This document shows positions 1 through 10,140 of a stretch of 21,721 nucleotides of DNA, piece by piece. The stretch is from Gryganskiella cystojenkinii. Its lineage: Eukaryota; Mortierellomycota; Mortierellomycetes; Mortierellales; Mortierellaceae. Each line of letters begins with the position of its first letter. Positions within the stretch are counted from its first letter, which is position 1. The stretch lies in contig JAAAIG010000670.1 in NCBI GenBank assembly GCA_015852425.1, forward strand, positions 1 to 21,721, written 5' to 3'. The notes below the pieces were generated by a model, which ran no database searches, had not been told where the DNA came from, and worked only from the letters and a program-made list of their open reading frames with translations. The translations under genes and the position numbers were made by a program.

Positions 1-508
1 AAGTCCTGTCGAGAGGCGGCTGGTTTCTGTGCGTGTGCTTCCTCTCCGCTCTTTGTTTCTTTTCACTGCGGTAAGCAAACAAAGTCCAGCCCACAACGCA
101 CACAAAAAAGAAATTTTTTTCCTATTCAATTGTATCAATTCAATCACATTTCCATACGTCAGTCAACAAAAAAAAAAGGGGCCCAGTCCTTTTTGTTGTG
201 ATGTTTTCCCTTTCCTTTCTGCTGCTCTTCTAGTTCACACTTTTTTTTGTGTTCCCATTACTCTTTTCTCCCTCTGTCCTCATCTCCCCCATCCTCATAT
301 CCCCATCGCCCAAGCGTGCGCTTTGCGTGTTTGTTATTGTTGCTTCTCAGTTCAAGCATGGCTGCAGTGCGGCGATGAGGATTGCTCACAACTTTTTTTT
401 TTTTTGGGTTGTCATCATCGGACTTGGACCTGCGGAAAACAAAATAATGATCATATCGAATTTGATTGGCTGGTTGAATGCTGCGGAACATCTCACAGAG
501 GAGGATCT

Positions 509-538
509 GTGACTGTGCTGCGCTATAGCACAGGTCAC
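509..538. repeat. Imperfect inverted repeat, 11-bp stem with 7-nt loop
   Basis: The left arm 509-519 (GTGACTGTGCT) pairs with 527-538 (AGCACAGGTCAC), leaving one bulged G and a 7-nt loop at 520-526. A CACGTG hexamer overlaps the right end at 536-541. This could be a protein-binding dyad or an RNA hairpin. No function can be assigned from sequence alone. Confidence 0.5.
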
Positions 539-1587
539 GTGCAAATATGCCTGTCTCTGTCTCAGAAGGCGAGGTTCTTTTCTTGTTGACCGAACACACC
601 GCAAAGGTCATTCTTTCTTGGGTGACAACTATTGACAGAAAGAAAAATCACCAACCGATGAGCGATGCCATAGTTATTTCTAGGAGCCACCTATTTCTAC
701 CTATTTGCTTTTGTTCCAATCAAACTTGGCGTTCATCCTGCTGAAACTTTTCTTCTCTTCTCGGCGCGTTCCACTATTCAACTTTCCGAGCAAATATCCG
801 TCCTGCGGCCGCAGTAATAAAAAAAATGGACAATGAAAGAACAATGATCCATATCTGGGCGCACACAGGCGTCCCACCCGTGTTTGAAGAACCTTCTTTG
901 GAACAACAAAAAAAAACTTGCCTTCCTATCCTAGGTTGAGACTGGGACATGATCAACGAAAAAGAACACGTCGATCGTCTCTGGTTGGTGGTCTTTACTC
1001 CTACGCAAAGGACTTTTGAGTCATAGTGAGAACGATTGTTATAACGTCAGTAACAATCCGAACGTCTACTGCAGATCCCCAGGTAGAGCTGCCATAGAAG
1101 AGCGTCCGTTTTCGCTCTGTTTCCATCTGTGGTTGTTTTCTTTTTTCCTTTTATGTACTAAACTTGATAAAGCTTGTCCTTTTCGTTGATCGTCGATCAT
1201 TAACAGCAAGTTCACCCTTGACAATCGATGGCGGGGGGCGATGCAAGGGTCGTTTTGGTTTAGGGGGTTAAATTGTCGCTTTTCGGCTGTGCGACAACTG
1301 AAAAAGGCGTTTCGTTTTGGTCGAAAGCCCGGCTTAGGCGACGAAAAGCAATCAAGATGAACAAATTGCTCTCACATATGTTCCAACTTCGTCTACCAAA
1401 TGGCCTTGGTTTCTTGTTTAACTGGCAACAAGAGTAAGGAGAGGCGGTGTACACTACCTTTTGGACAATTAACATAGTAATCCATAAAAGTCAGAAGCGC
1501 ATGGGGCGCCGTTATACCCTCACGCGAGCACTCCTTCAGGAAAGAAACGCACGAAAAGATGGTGACTAGACAAGTAAAAATGGAGTA

Positions 1588-1613
1588 GAACGCGTCGCGT
1601 TCATCGATGAACG
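1588..1613. repeat. Overlapping perfect palindromes (three alternating GAACG words)
   Basis: Positions 1598-1613 are a perfect 16-bp palindrome (CGTTCATCGATGAACG). It overlaps 1588-1602, where GAACGCG and CGCGTTC flank a single T. The word GAACG thus occurs three times in alternating orientation within 26 bp. Outer GTAGAA (1585-1590) and TTCTAC (1616-1621) extend the symmetry. The layout suits a dimeric or trimeric DNA-binding factor, but the spacing is not that of a canonical heat-shock element. Confidence 0.5.
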
Positions 1614-3339
1614 TTTTCTACTTCATCCGACTGTTCTCATTTCCAGCTCAATTCCTGCGAGACACCTAGGGTAGCTTCATCCTCTTCTCTCCAGGCCTTT
1701 CAATGCGGGCTAACAGCGCGTCCAACCATGCAAGCAGTAGTCTTGTGGCGTGAGAACTAATTTTGGCACAGGACCAACTAAAAATGCTTCCAACCGCATG
1801 CGCGGTTAGTGAGACGGTGGTGACTTTTGCCTCAGATGAAACATTGTCTTTATTTTTCAAGGTTGGACAAAAAGAAAAACCGGAAATCCTCACCGAACAA
1901 AGCCCAAGTGTCTCCATCGACGGTACACGATCAATTCACACTCGTGCCCTCCCCCTCGACGCCCGAGCACCGCGCGAGTTTCTCTCCCTCTTTGTGTCGC
2001 TCTCATGTAAATGTCTTTGTGGCATCAACAGTCAAAGTAAAAGGTTCGAGGTACGCCAACAGCAAATGTGAAAACAATGAGACAACTTCAAGTTCTCGCT
2101 CCTTCATCACTCGTTGATGTAGGAACGACAAATCTCTGGTCTGGCTCTTGTATATTTTTCTTTTATCCTTTATCTTCGCCACTTATTGTCTCTTCTCATC
2201 TCATTAAAACCTTTGAAAAGTCATATCCGCGGCGTAGGGTGTTACCACTGAACATGTAACAAAAACAAAACGAGGGTATCCACATGATGCCCAAAAACAT
2301 CACTATTTCCATTGTCAGAGTTGTTTTTCAGAACTCACACGTCAAAATGTTTTTTCCGCCATTGACAAGTGTGAGAATGACAAGGGGGGGCGACTGAAGA
2401 AGATGGTAAAAAAACCATTGTCAAGGCCATGTTTGTTTTAGTTTGTTGTGCGTGTGGCGCGTGGGCCGACTGTTAGCCACAAACGAGAACCAACGTTGAG
2501 CCAACCCTCTCTTATTTCTACCTACTCTCTTTTGAAGGCAGAGGATGAACATCCCACTGTTTCTCATTTCCCCCTTCCACGAGCTCCAATCATTGTCACA
2601 CAAACTAAACATGAACGAAAACAAATAACACAAAAAAAGGGCAAAAGGCAAGTCTTTCTCGCTGCCACTGAAAAAGAGAATAAAAAAATTTTAAATGGTG
2701 GCAAAAATGTCAGCCAACGAAAAAGTCAGCACTGCCGTCAAGGGCGATGAGAAAAGTCTGGACCAAGCAAGGAGCACACTCCGACAAACAACGCGCCCTT
2801 CAGGGTAGGAGCAAGTGTTTTCTATGCTATTCCCTTTTTGTTTCGGATCATAGTCGACACATGAGATACTGTTGACTACTTTGTCGAGTTCCCCTCCGTC
2901 CATGAAAAGCCACCCAGTTTTCATTTCGCCAAGACAACACCGAGTGACAAGTCTCTTTTCTCCGCAACAAGTTGTACCTTGAACGCCCGCAGTCGTATCA
3001 TTCGATTTTCTGTATTCCAAGACATCGTGGTCAGGTCAAGGCGGTCTGCGGAACTTTTGAATGCCTTTTTAGGCTCGGACACCAACACAATCCACTTTTC
3101 TCCTTCAAAACACCGTTATATCAAAAGTCTCCACTTTGACTATCCTCTTCGACAGGACTAAATTAAAAAACAGCTCAGTCCGCGTATACTAACGTGTTTG
3201 AAAGCGATCTATATTTGCAGTCCGGAAAATGTGGGTGGAGGGGTCAACTTTGCCACCCAAAATATAAAAATATAAAATATAAAAAAAGAGGACAGCATCC
3301 TTCACCTTACACTTCATGCACTTGATGAACCAGCAGCTA

Positions 3340-3410
3340 TTTTTTTTTTTTTTTTTTTAAGTGTGTTTTTTTTTTTTTTTTTTTGTGTTTTTGTTTTTTT
3401 TTTTTTTTTT
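3340..3410. repeat. Three poly-T runs downstream of PAN2
   Basis: T runs occupy about 3340-3358, 3366-3384 and 3394-3410, separated by a few A/G-containing bases. Read on the minus strand they are poly(A) tracts 60-130 nt beyond the PAN2 stop codon. They look like ordinary homopolymer slippage DNA. The gene next door has eleven introns, so they are not the tail of a retroposed copy. Confidence 0.7.
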
Positions 3411-3421
3411 CGTAAGTGAGT

Positions 3422-3427
3422 TTTATT
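3422..3427 (-). terminator. Poly(A) signal of PAN2
   Basis: On the minus strand the sequence AATAAA lies about 42 nt after the PAN2 stop codon (3469-3471). The position suits a cleavage and polyadenylation signal, and A-rich DNA follows it. Confidence 0.6.
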
Positions 3428-3468
3428 TCTTTTTTTGGACTTATTGGTTGGTTTTCTACTTTTTTTGG

Positions 3469-6400
3469 TTACTGGGGAGGATAGGGTCTATGATGCGGAT
3501 GCTGCTGAGGGTGTTGATGCTGCTGCTGTTGTTGGAGAACATGTGGCGGCGGGAAGAAATGTGGAGGCACACCCCCTCCTGGATGCTGCGGTGGACCGCT
3601 TCCCATTGGGTACGTATACCCAAGTCCTTGAGGCCCCATTTGCTGCTGCTGTTGCATAAAGAGTTGCTGCTGCTGTTGTTGTTGGTGGTGAATTTGCTGC
3701 TGTTGGAGCATATGTTGCTGCTGCTGTTGTTGTTGTTGTTGTTGTTGCTGCTGCTGCTGGAACTGAAGCTGTTGCTGTTGTTGCATATGCAATTGCTGCT
3801 GTTGATGAGCCGGCATGCCTAGTCCAGGTGGGGGTCCTTGAGCGACAGCATTCGCGGCCGCTGCAGCATTCATCACTGAAACTTCGGCAGATTCGTGCGC
3901 GGATCCTGTAACAGTGCTCAAAGGTGTCTCTGGGGCTGAGGGGGTCACTGGTCTCGAATCGTTCTGAAAAGTAGGAGTGTTAGAAACACCTGCAACGGGG
4001 GTTCCAGCGGCCGAATCTGTCTCTGCCCCTGTTCCAGCTGTAGTAGCGGCCGCAACGCTAGCTACAGGCGTCGCAGGCGTGGCTGCTCTCGGCCACGGCA
4101 AGGGAAATTGTCCCGGGATAGGCTTCCAGTTATTCTTTCGGCCTTCGTTATAAATATCCTCGAGGACCTCCTGGAAGAGTCCATTGGCCTTCAATTCCAG
4201 GTACTTCTTGTAAAGCGCCAAGGCAGTCCGAGCATCCTCGATGGAGTTGTGGGTCTCGGATTGAATGTCCTGATGAAGCAAATACCACACCAAGAACCGA
4301 AGAGAGATCTTGCGTTGGCGGTTTTTGATGTGGAAAATGTCAACTGTATCCTTGACCTGCTCTGGCGGTACCAAGATGTCTGGAGAAGAATAGATGGTAG
4401 AGTAAATGCCTGAAGCCTAAACTGTTGCATGCACAATCGTAACTCTAGGTCCAGCTCTAGATCACTTACTAATAATACGGAAATCCTGGCGAAGACCGTG
4501 GCCCACGAAAATACATCCCATGTCGACTAAAACTCGGAGACGTTTATACGCGACTTTGAGAGGCACCAGCGTATGTTTAGAAAGGCTAGGATCCAGATCT
4601 CCAGCTACATTAAAACATGTTCATAAAAAACTCGTTAGCCCTGGCATTTAGTGACATCCTCAAGTGCCTGTTCGACAGAGTCTTTGGTCTTACGTTGGAT
4701 TCCAGAAAACTCGGTCAAGTAGTCAACTACAGGCTCAGAGGTGGCTATGTAATCGTCGATAAAGGGAACATACTCCAATGGACCGTCATTGCCTCGAAGA
4801 ACGGATACTCGAGCAAGACTCATGCGCGAGGGTCGTAACAACGATCTTGTTCCATCACTCCTGATTTCGGTTTCCTCCTAAGGAAAGAAAGCAATGAGTA
4901 AAGTCGTTAGGAATCGTTTGGACAGTCAACTGATGAACATCTACTAGAATCTGACAGATCATCTTACCCTACTAAGCGCCACGAATTCGGTATCTATGGC
5001 TATCAACATCCTCTCATCGGACTTGATCTCCTCGGGTCTCAAGGGCTGATAAAACACATAGTTGGGGTCTCGATACTTGGAGATCGAAAGATCGACGTGG
5101 AGGATACTGGTGTCAGAGGTTGTCGGGGTCTGGGTGATAACCGGTGGCGGTCCATGGTTGACTCTGGTGTAGTACAGTATAGAAGGAAGCTATTTTCCAC
5201 CACCAAGAGATATAATTAGCCAAGAAACTCAAAATATCCAATATTGACTTGGCAATAGAACAGGGTCAAAGGAGCTTTTTCTGTACCTTCCAGCTGCCTG
5301 GGAACTGGGAGACCTCTCCCTCTTGAACACTCTTGACCAAAAAGTCGTTGAAGATATACCATGGCGACTGATCCGACACTTCCGGGTCGTTCTCAGAGAT
5401 AACTATATGAGGTTAAATTCAAAGTTGACAAGTCTACGTAAGTCGCAAATATCAACATCGATAGAACCGAACACTTTAGACGACTGATGAATACCTTTGA
5501 TATGAGAGACGAGATGGGCGACCTCGCCGACTGGCTGAATCTGACTCACAATCGCCGTTAACTCGTAGTCGGCACTTAGAGCAAAGGCTGGGCTGGACGA
5601 TTGTCCTCCTTCCAGGACCTGGACGTGTTTATCGTCCACGCCAAGAGTAAACCGCAGAGGTAACCATTCCGAGCCCTTGCCGTTCTCGTCCAAGAACATT
5701 CCCGAAGAAACTGGGGAGTTAACATCCTTGCCGGTGACCGCCGTATTAATGCTTAGCACCAGTGGTAAATCCTGAAGGGTCTTGCGACTCGTCGTTGGTT
5801 GGTACTGCTGACATTGAGTGCACCAGACTCGGTTATGTGACTCCCTGCTGACCGACGTACGCAAAATCTCCGAAAAGGTCATGGGCTGCTGTTGGTGCTT
5901 GGAATGCTGGTGATGATGGTTCTTTGAAGACTGGTGCGCGTTCGCGGTGGTAGCGGGTTTGGGCCATTGCAAATCCAACACGAATGGATAAGTGACTCGC
6001 TCTTCTTCAAGTCCGCAATGCCCGCAAACATTGGTGCTGGCGGTCTTCATACCAAAAATCTGCTGGATTGGCGATGGTGGAGCGTTGGATGCCGTCGACG
6101 TGTGTCCAGCAGTCACTGACGTCAAATTTGTGGAGGGCATTCTGTCCGCGCTACATTCCTGGTGTAACTGCTCCAACACGAACCGGTTAAAATTCTGGAT
6201 TAAAGACGTGTACATGGTCTTTGCATCGGGCTCATCCGGTTCAAAAAGGCCCAAGGCGGAAGCTAAAATGAAAAAAAAACGTGCAGGTTTACGTTAAATG
6301 ATCAGTAATTCGAGAGAGCAACGAAGTTTGCAAGACCCATTCACATACCTTGAGGGATCGTGCTGAAAGCCCTCAAAAAGTTTCTGGCTTGACAGTTTTG

Positions 6401-8590
6401 CCCGTTCGCGTCCTCCAACATGCGGAACAAAAATCCAAGTTCGCAAGTCAAACAGTTCTCGCGCGAGCAAGTCTGTGCAATATGCGCCTTGGCGAGCGTT
6501 CTGAGAAGAGGCGTAAAGAACAACACTTGAAGGAGAGCATTGCAGTAAGAGTTGGCGATATGCGTTTCCAGTCCACCGAACTGAGTCTTGTTGTAGAATC
6601 TACGATTTTGATGTCAAATGTGAGTTGCTCATTCAGCAGCACATGTAATGCGGTCACATCGATTCGATTACGCAACCTAATCCTTACCCAAAATCAAAGT
6701 CTTCGACCCCAAACTTGCTGTATTTGATCTCGACGCGCTTGTAGTATTTGGGCAGTACTCCAGTCGCTAGATCGACCTCAGGCTCATTATCCTGATCAAA
6801 GGCCATCCCAACCGAACCTTTCCGCTTGCCAAAATAAAGCTCCTTTTGCTGCTCACTTCGAAATTTGGGTGTATCGCGAAGGTTCACTTTGGGCAAAGAG
6901 GGAGCCTGGTTACGGAGTCGGAGTCCTGGGTTGGGGGCATACCCGACAAAGTCAATCATCTTCATGTTGTCAAGTATGACTGATGGAATCGGCTGAGGTT
7001 TTCGACCTACTGGGAAAATCGTCTTGGCGGGCCAGGACGAAAGCAACTGCTCTGTGTAATAAGGCATTCCAATCGAAGAGAGTGGGTCGTTGTCGCCCAC
7101 AACAGTGGCAGGCGGCATTGGCATAGAGGGGGTATCGACTGGGTTTGAAAAGTGGTTCATCTGCGGTTCCTGCTTATCGCCCCAGACATGCACAACATTG
7201 CTGGCATCGCCAAATCCCACCATCTCGCCACTGAAAGAGACATCAAAACAGTTGAGATAACTCGAAGTGTTGATCTATTCCAGTACGATGAACAAAGTAA
7301 ACCGCATTGTTAGAATGTGCGCCTCTTATTCGTTGGTAGGCGCAAACGTAGTTAGCTGTAATACCTGGTAAAACTGAATCCCGCTGGTCAAGTTGCCCAC
7401 ATCACACATCTGGAATTGTCCTGTTTGGGAGGCAATGCAAACAGTGGTCGAGAGTTTGGGGTGCATCTTGAGGAATGAAGGTCCGTTGGGGAAAGGAATC
7501 GGCGCCAGAGAGCGCATCGTACGCATATCGTAGACCTTCACCAAGGGGTCGATGATCAAGCTACCCTGTCGCTCAGAAAATCCACAGGTGACTATCAAGT
7601 TGCCAGAGACATCCAGATCCGAGATAGTTCCTGTGTGGGCTTGGATCCGATGTTCAACCGCCAAGGTCCGAGGGTCATGCAAGATGAGATCGCCACGGGT
7701 CGATCCACAGACGAGTAACCTCGATTTCTTCATAACAACAATCTCTGCTTCGGTCTCGACCTAACGTGATATTCCGGTGTAAATAATCAAGGTGTCAATG
7801 CGATGATGCCCCGTGATCCTTGAATGTATCCGTTATTTTTTTCAAAGTCTCTGGCGCACCTTCTTCATGACCGATCCTCGGATGATGTTGATAGAGAGAA
7901 TCTTGTCCTGCTGTCCTGCGACAACGACTTCGGCGTTTCCCATCAGGGCCATCGAATGAAGATCCTGAGCGCTTTCATCACTATTGAATAACGTAATAGG
8001 CAAGATGGCATAATCGAGGGGTCAATTCAAGGAGCTTGTATCTCAATCCATAAGCCCAGCTAGGACAGAGTCTAGGTCCCGCTTCCAGACCAGTAGTACG
8101 GCTATGAACTACCATCCTCTCTCCTTCGTCACCACCATGTTAAAGAACTGGATCATACGTGAGGTGCCAACTGGCAAGACCGCGTCGGTGGGACAAGTGA
8201 ATGCTATCCTTTGCAATTGACACGATGCCACGGTCAAGAACCATCATTTGTCGGACAGGGCCCTTGTGCGCCTTGAAGCTGGAGTATCGTTGGAGTCCAG
8301 TGCCATAGTACGACGAGATATATCCCTGTAGTTGGGAGGATATGAGGAATCAAATGAAATAATGGGGATACATGAGGTGAGCGATCACAAGACTGATCAG
8401 AAAACCTCTATTCATCCGGTGGTAAGAGGTTTTATCCTGTCAAGATGGGTTCAACACCAAAAATAAAAGTTACATTGTCATTGGCAGTCCAGAGGAGTTC
8501 CTGATGGGGATCAAAGTTGACAGCTGTCACTGGAGTGGCAGGATCAGTCCCGGCAATGACATTGAGTGGCCGAAATGGAGCTTCTGCCAT
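3469..8590 (-). CDS. PAN2: PAN2, catalytic subunit of the PAN2-PAN3 deadenylation complex (12 exons)
   Basis: This is the cytoplasmic poly(A)-specific 3'-5' exonuclease that trims mRNA tails together with PAN3. Exons on the minus strand are 8590-8474, 8325-8159, 7980-7860, 7760-7365, 7274-6688, 6599-6349, 6262-5495, 5402-5287, 5189-4968, 4877-4694, 4604-4470 and 4379-3469. Every junction is GT-AG and keeps frame, giving 1,324 residues. The order is WD40 propeller (about 1-330), a linker containing [13 protein letters not shown] (ends 349) of the kind that contacts PAN3, a ubiquitin-hydrolase-like domain (about 465-840), and a DEDDh nuclease (about 895-1105). The protease Cys box reads NSYCN, as in the inactive domain of other PAN2 proteins. 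Nuclease residues are present: D907 and E909 (IDTEF), D1017 (GLRQDF), H1065 and D1070 (HNSIEDA). Residues 1111-1324 form an unusual A/P/T- and Q-rich tail. The start ATG is the first in frame with the propeller. The family call is very secure; the exact ends of the first three exons are slightly less so. Confidence 0.95.
3508..3807 (-). repeat. CAG/CAA microsatellite encoding the PAN2 polyglutamine tail
   Basis: The last exon of PAN2 carries long runs of CAG and CAA codons, densest at 3641-3807, with a smaller cluster at 3508-3540. The mixed codons, with H, M and L interruptions, give several Q runs, the longest about 15 residues. The plus-strand open frame rich in leucine over the same interval is only the antisense reading of this repeat. 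Confidence 0.9.
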
Positions 8591-8853
8591 GATGTGGATT
8601 GGATTGGATGATTCGCCGCCGCGTATTCAATATTTTTGAGTCTTTTCTTTTTTTTTTTTTTTTGTTCGTCAGATGCAAGGTCCCATTTGGATGTTGAGGG
8701 GAGTGCTTCGAGGAGGGTAGGAGAAGGAAAAGAAACGAGAATGGAAAGCGAAGTGGAGTGCTGGGATGGTTTTAATTGATGGATGGGAAAAGTAATGTTG
8801 GGAACGACGACTTCGCGATGAAAGTTTTTTTTTTTTTTGGGCGAAAAGAATGG

Positions 8854-8929
8854 CACGTGACCTCACCGACAAACCTTGCTATTCTGAAAAGACCCTCTGC
8901 AATCAGCATCTGACAGGGACTATCACGTG
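8854..8929. promoter_or_regulatory. Two CACGTG sites in the PAN2/isomerase divergent promoter
   Basis: Palindromic CACGTG hexamers lie at 8854-8859 and 8924-8929, 70 bp apart, in the 543-bp gap between the PAN2 start (8590, minus) and the isomerase start (9134, plus). This hexamer is the core site of bHLH factors of the Pho4/Cbf1/USF type. Which factor binds, and which gene responds, cannot be told from the sequence. Poly-pyrimidine DNA at about 9035-9120 is probably the 5' leader of the isomerase. No TATA box is evident. Confidence 0.45.
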
Positions 8930-9133
8930 GAAGTGCACTTCTCGGTCTTCTCCACACTTCCTTCACACCTGGGCCGTTCAACCTCTTTACTGGTCCGGCT
9001 CGCTGTTCAACCTTTTCCGTGTTCTTTTTACAGTGACATTTTTCCTCGTTCCTTATTTTCCTTCTTTACCATACTTCCTCCCAATCTCCTCCCTTCTCCC
9101 CAACTTTTTTTCTTCACACGCAAACCATCAACA

Positions 9134-10104
9134 ATGACCAAGGTTGTCTTCCCCACCACTGCTGACCCCGTTCTCCTCGAGATCACACGCGAAGGTCCCA
9201 TCTTCATCATGACCATGGTCGACCATGAAAACAGATTCACTACAGAAATGTGTAAAGCCATCTGTGATGCCCTCGACCATGTCCAGTCCGTCGTTGACGA
9301 CGAGGGTCTTGAAGAGGCCGTCCTGTTGACGAGAGGTCAGGACAAGTTTTACTCGAATGGTCTTCATATGGAAAAAGCCCTTACAGTCCCCGGGTTCACC
9401 GATCATATTTTTATGCCCATGCTCAACAAGGTTCTTAATTTCGGTATCCCCACCGTTGCTGCTCTTAACGGGTAACTGCTACTATTACGCTTGTTTGTTT
9501 GACTGATATATAAGAATTATTCTCACGCGGTACCTGAAACTTATCATTTTATTTTCGACAAAAATTGCACGCGTCTCCACCGTGTTCGTTCTCGGTTTGG
9601 CAATTGAACAGACATGCTTTTGCCGGCGGATGCCTCCTGGCCATGGCGCATGACTACAGAGTCATGCGCAGCGATCGTGGCTTTATGTGCATGGTAGGTG
9701 GTCTCCCTCTTTGTCCACCGTCCTTCCTCTTCTAAGATAGAATGAACGAAAATGTACTGTCACTGACAACAACACTCATTTGTACTCTGACTTCACTTTT
9801 TCAGAACGAGATCGATCTTCCCGCGCCTTTGCCCGCGGGTATGAGTGCCTTGCTTCGCTACAAGATGCAGCCCCACGTCTACAGATCCGTCGTCTTGGAA
9901 GCCAAGCGGTTCTCTGGCAAAGATGCCCTGGCCGCTCATCTCGTCGATGCTATCGCTGAAGGTGTCGAGCCCACGGTCGAGTTGGCCAAAAAAGTCGCGC
10001 TCAAGATTGCACCCAAGGCCAAGTCAGGTTCGATCTATGGCATGATCAAGGAGGAAATGTACCCGGAGGTCTCATCGCGTCTGATGATGAACGCAAAGCT
10101 GTAG
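9134..10104 (+). CDS. Peroxisomal enoyl-CoA hydratase/isomerase family protein (delta3,delta2-enoyl-CoA isomerase type)
   Basis: Three exons (9134-9471, 9612-9693, 9805-10104) joined by GT-AG introns give 239 residues, close to the roughly 240 of plant-type enoyl-CoA isomerases. The crotonase fold is shown by the oxyanion-hole segments KFYSNGLHME (about residues 79-88) and NGHAFAGGCLLAMAHDY spanning intron 1. The segment DRGFMCMNEIDLPAPLP matches the plant isomerase arrangement, and E142 of NEIDL sits where the isomerase catalytic glutamate is expected. The last three residues are AKL, a type-1 peroxisomal targeting signal. The likely role is moving double bonds to the 2-trans position during beta-oxidation of unsaturated fatty acids in peroxisomes. 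The ATG at 9134 follows a pyrimidine-rich leader in a CAACAATG context. A longer open frame starts upstream at 8927, but its extension is leader translation. A hydratase role cannot be excluded, although only one glutamate is apparent. Confidence 0.88.
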
Positions 10105-10134
10105 AAAGGGGAGAAATGAAAGCAACTTGTGAAC

Positions 10135-10140
10135 AATAAA
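10135..10140 (+). terminator. Poly(A) signal of the isomerase gene
   Basis: AATAAA occurs about 30 nt after the isomerase stop codon (10102-10104), followed by an A-run. This fits a normal fungal polyadenylation signal. Confidence 0.6.

Larger units (their letters stand above)
1..3420. other. Gene-poor AT-rich intergenic region
   Basis: No reading frame in these 3.4 kb looks like a conserved protein. The longest open frames are low-complexity translations of pyrimidine runs and have no domain that I recognise. The region holds many A or T homopolymers of 8-19 nt (for example near 170, 394, 830, 910 and 3340-3410), an imperfect hairpin at 509-538, palindromes at 1187-1199 and 1588-1613, and repeated CATTG(T/A)C words between 2309 and 2597. 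An AT-rich stretch near 3260-3290 repeats the word TATAAAA. The left part could be the promoter or leader of a gene beyond the window, but I see nothing decisive. Confidence 0.6.

Noticed and set aside
29..589. 186-codon open frame on the plus strand
   Set aside because: Rich in F, S, C and H from pyrimidine runs, with no domain, and it overlaps competing frames of similar quality.
2041..2060. GGTTCGA word suggesting a tRNA T-arm
   Set aside because: No matching acceptor, D or anticodon stems could be built around it.
1763..2117. Overlapping open frames of about 100 codons
   Set aside because: Two frames over the same DNA look equally random, and no motif or splice support is seen.
3340..3410. 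Poly(A)-like tract as evidence that PAN2 is a retroposed copy
   Set aside because: The gene keeps eleven introns, so the tract is ordinary homopolymer DNA.
3361..3822. Leucine-rich 153-codon plus-strand frame
   Set aside because: It is the antisense translation of the PAN2 CAG/CAA repeat and the poly-T tract.
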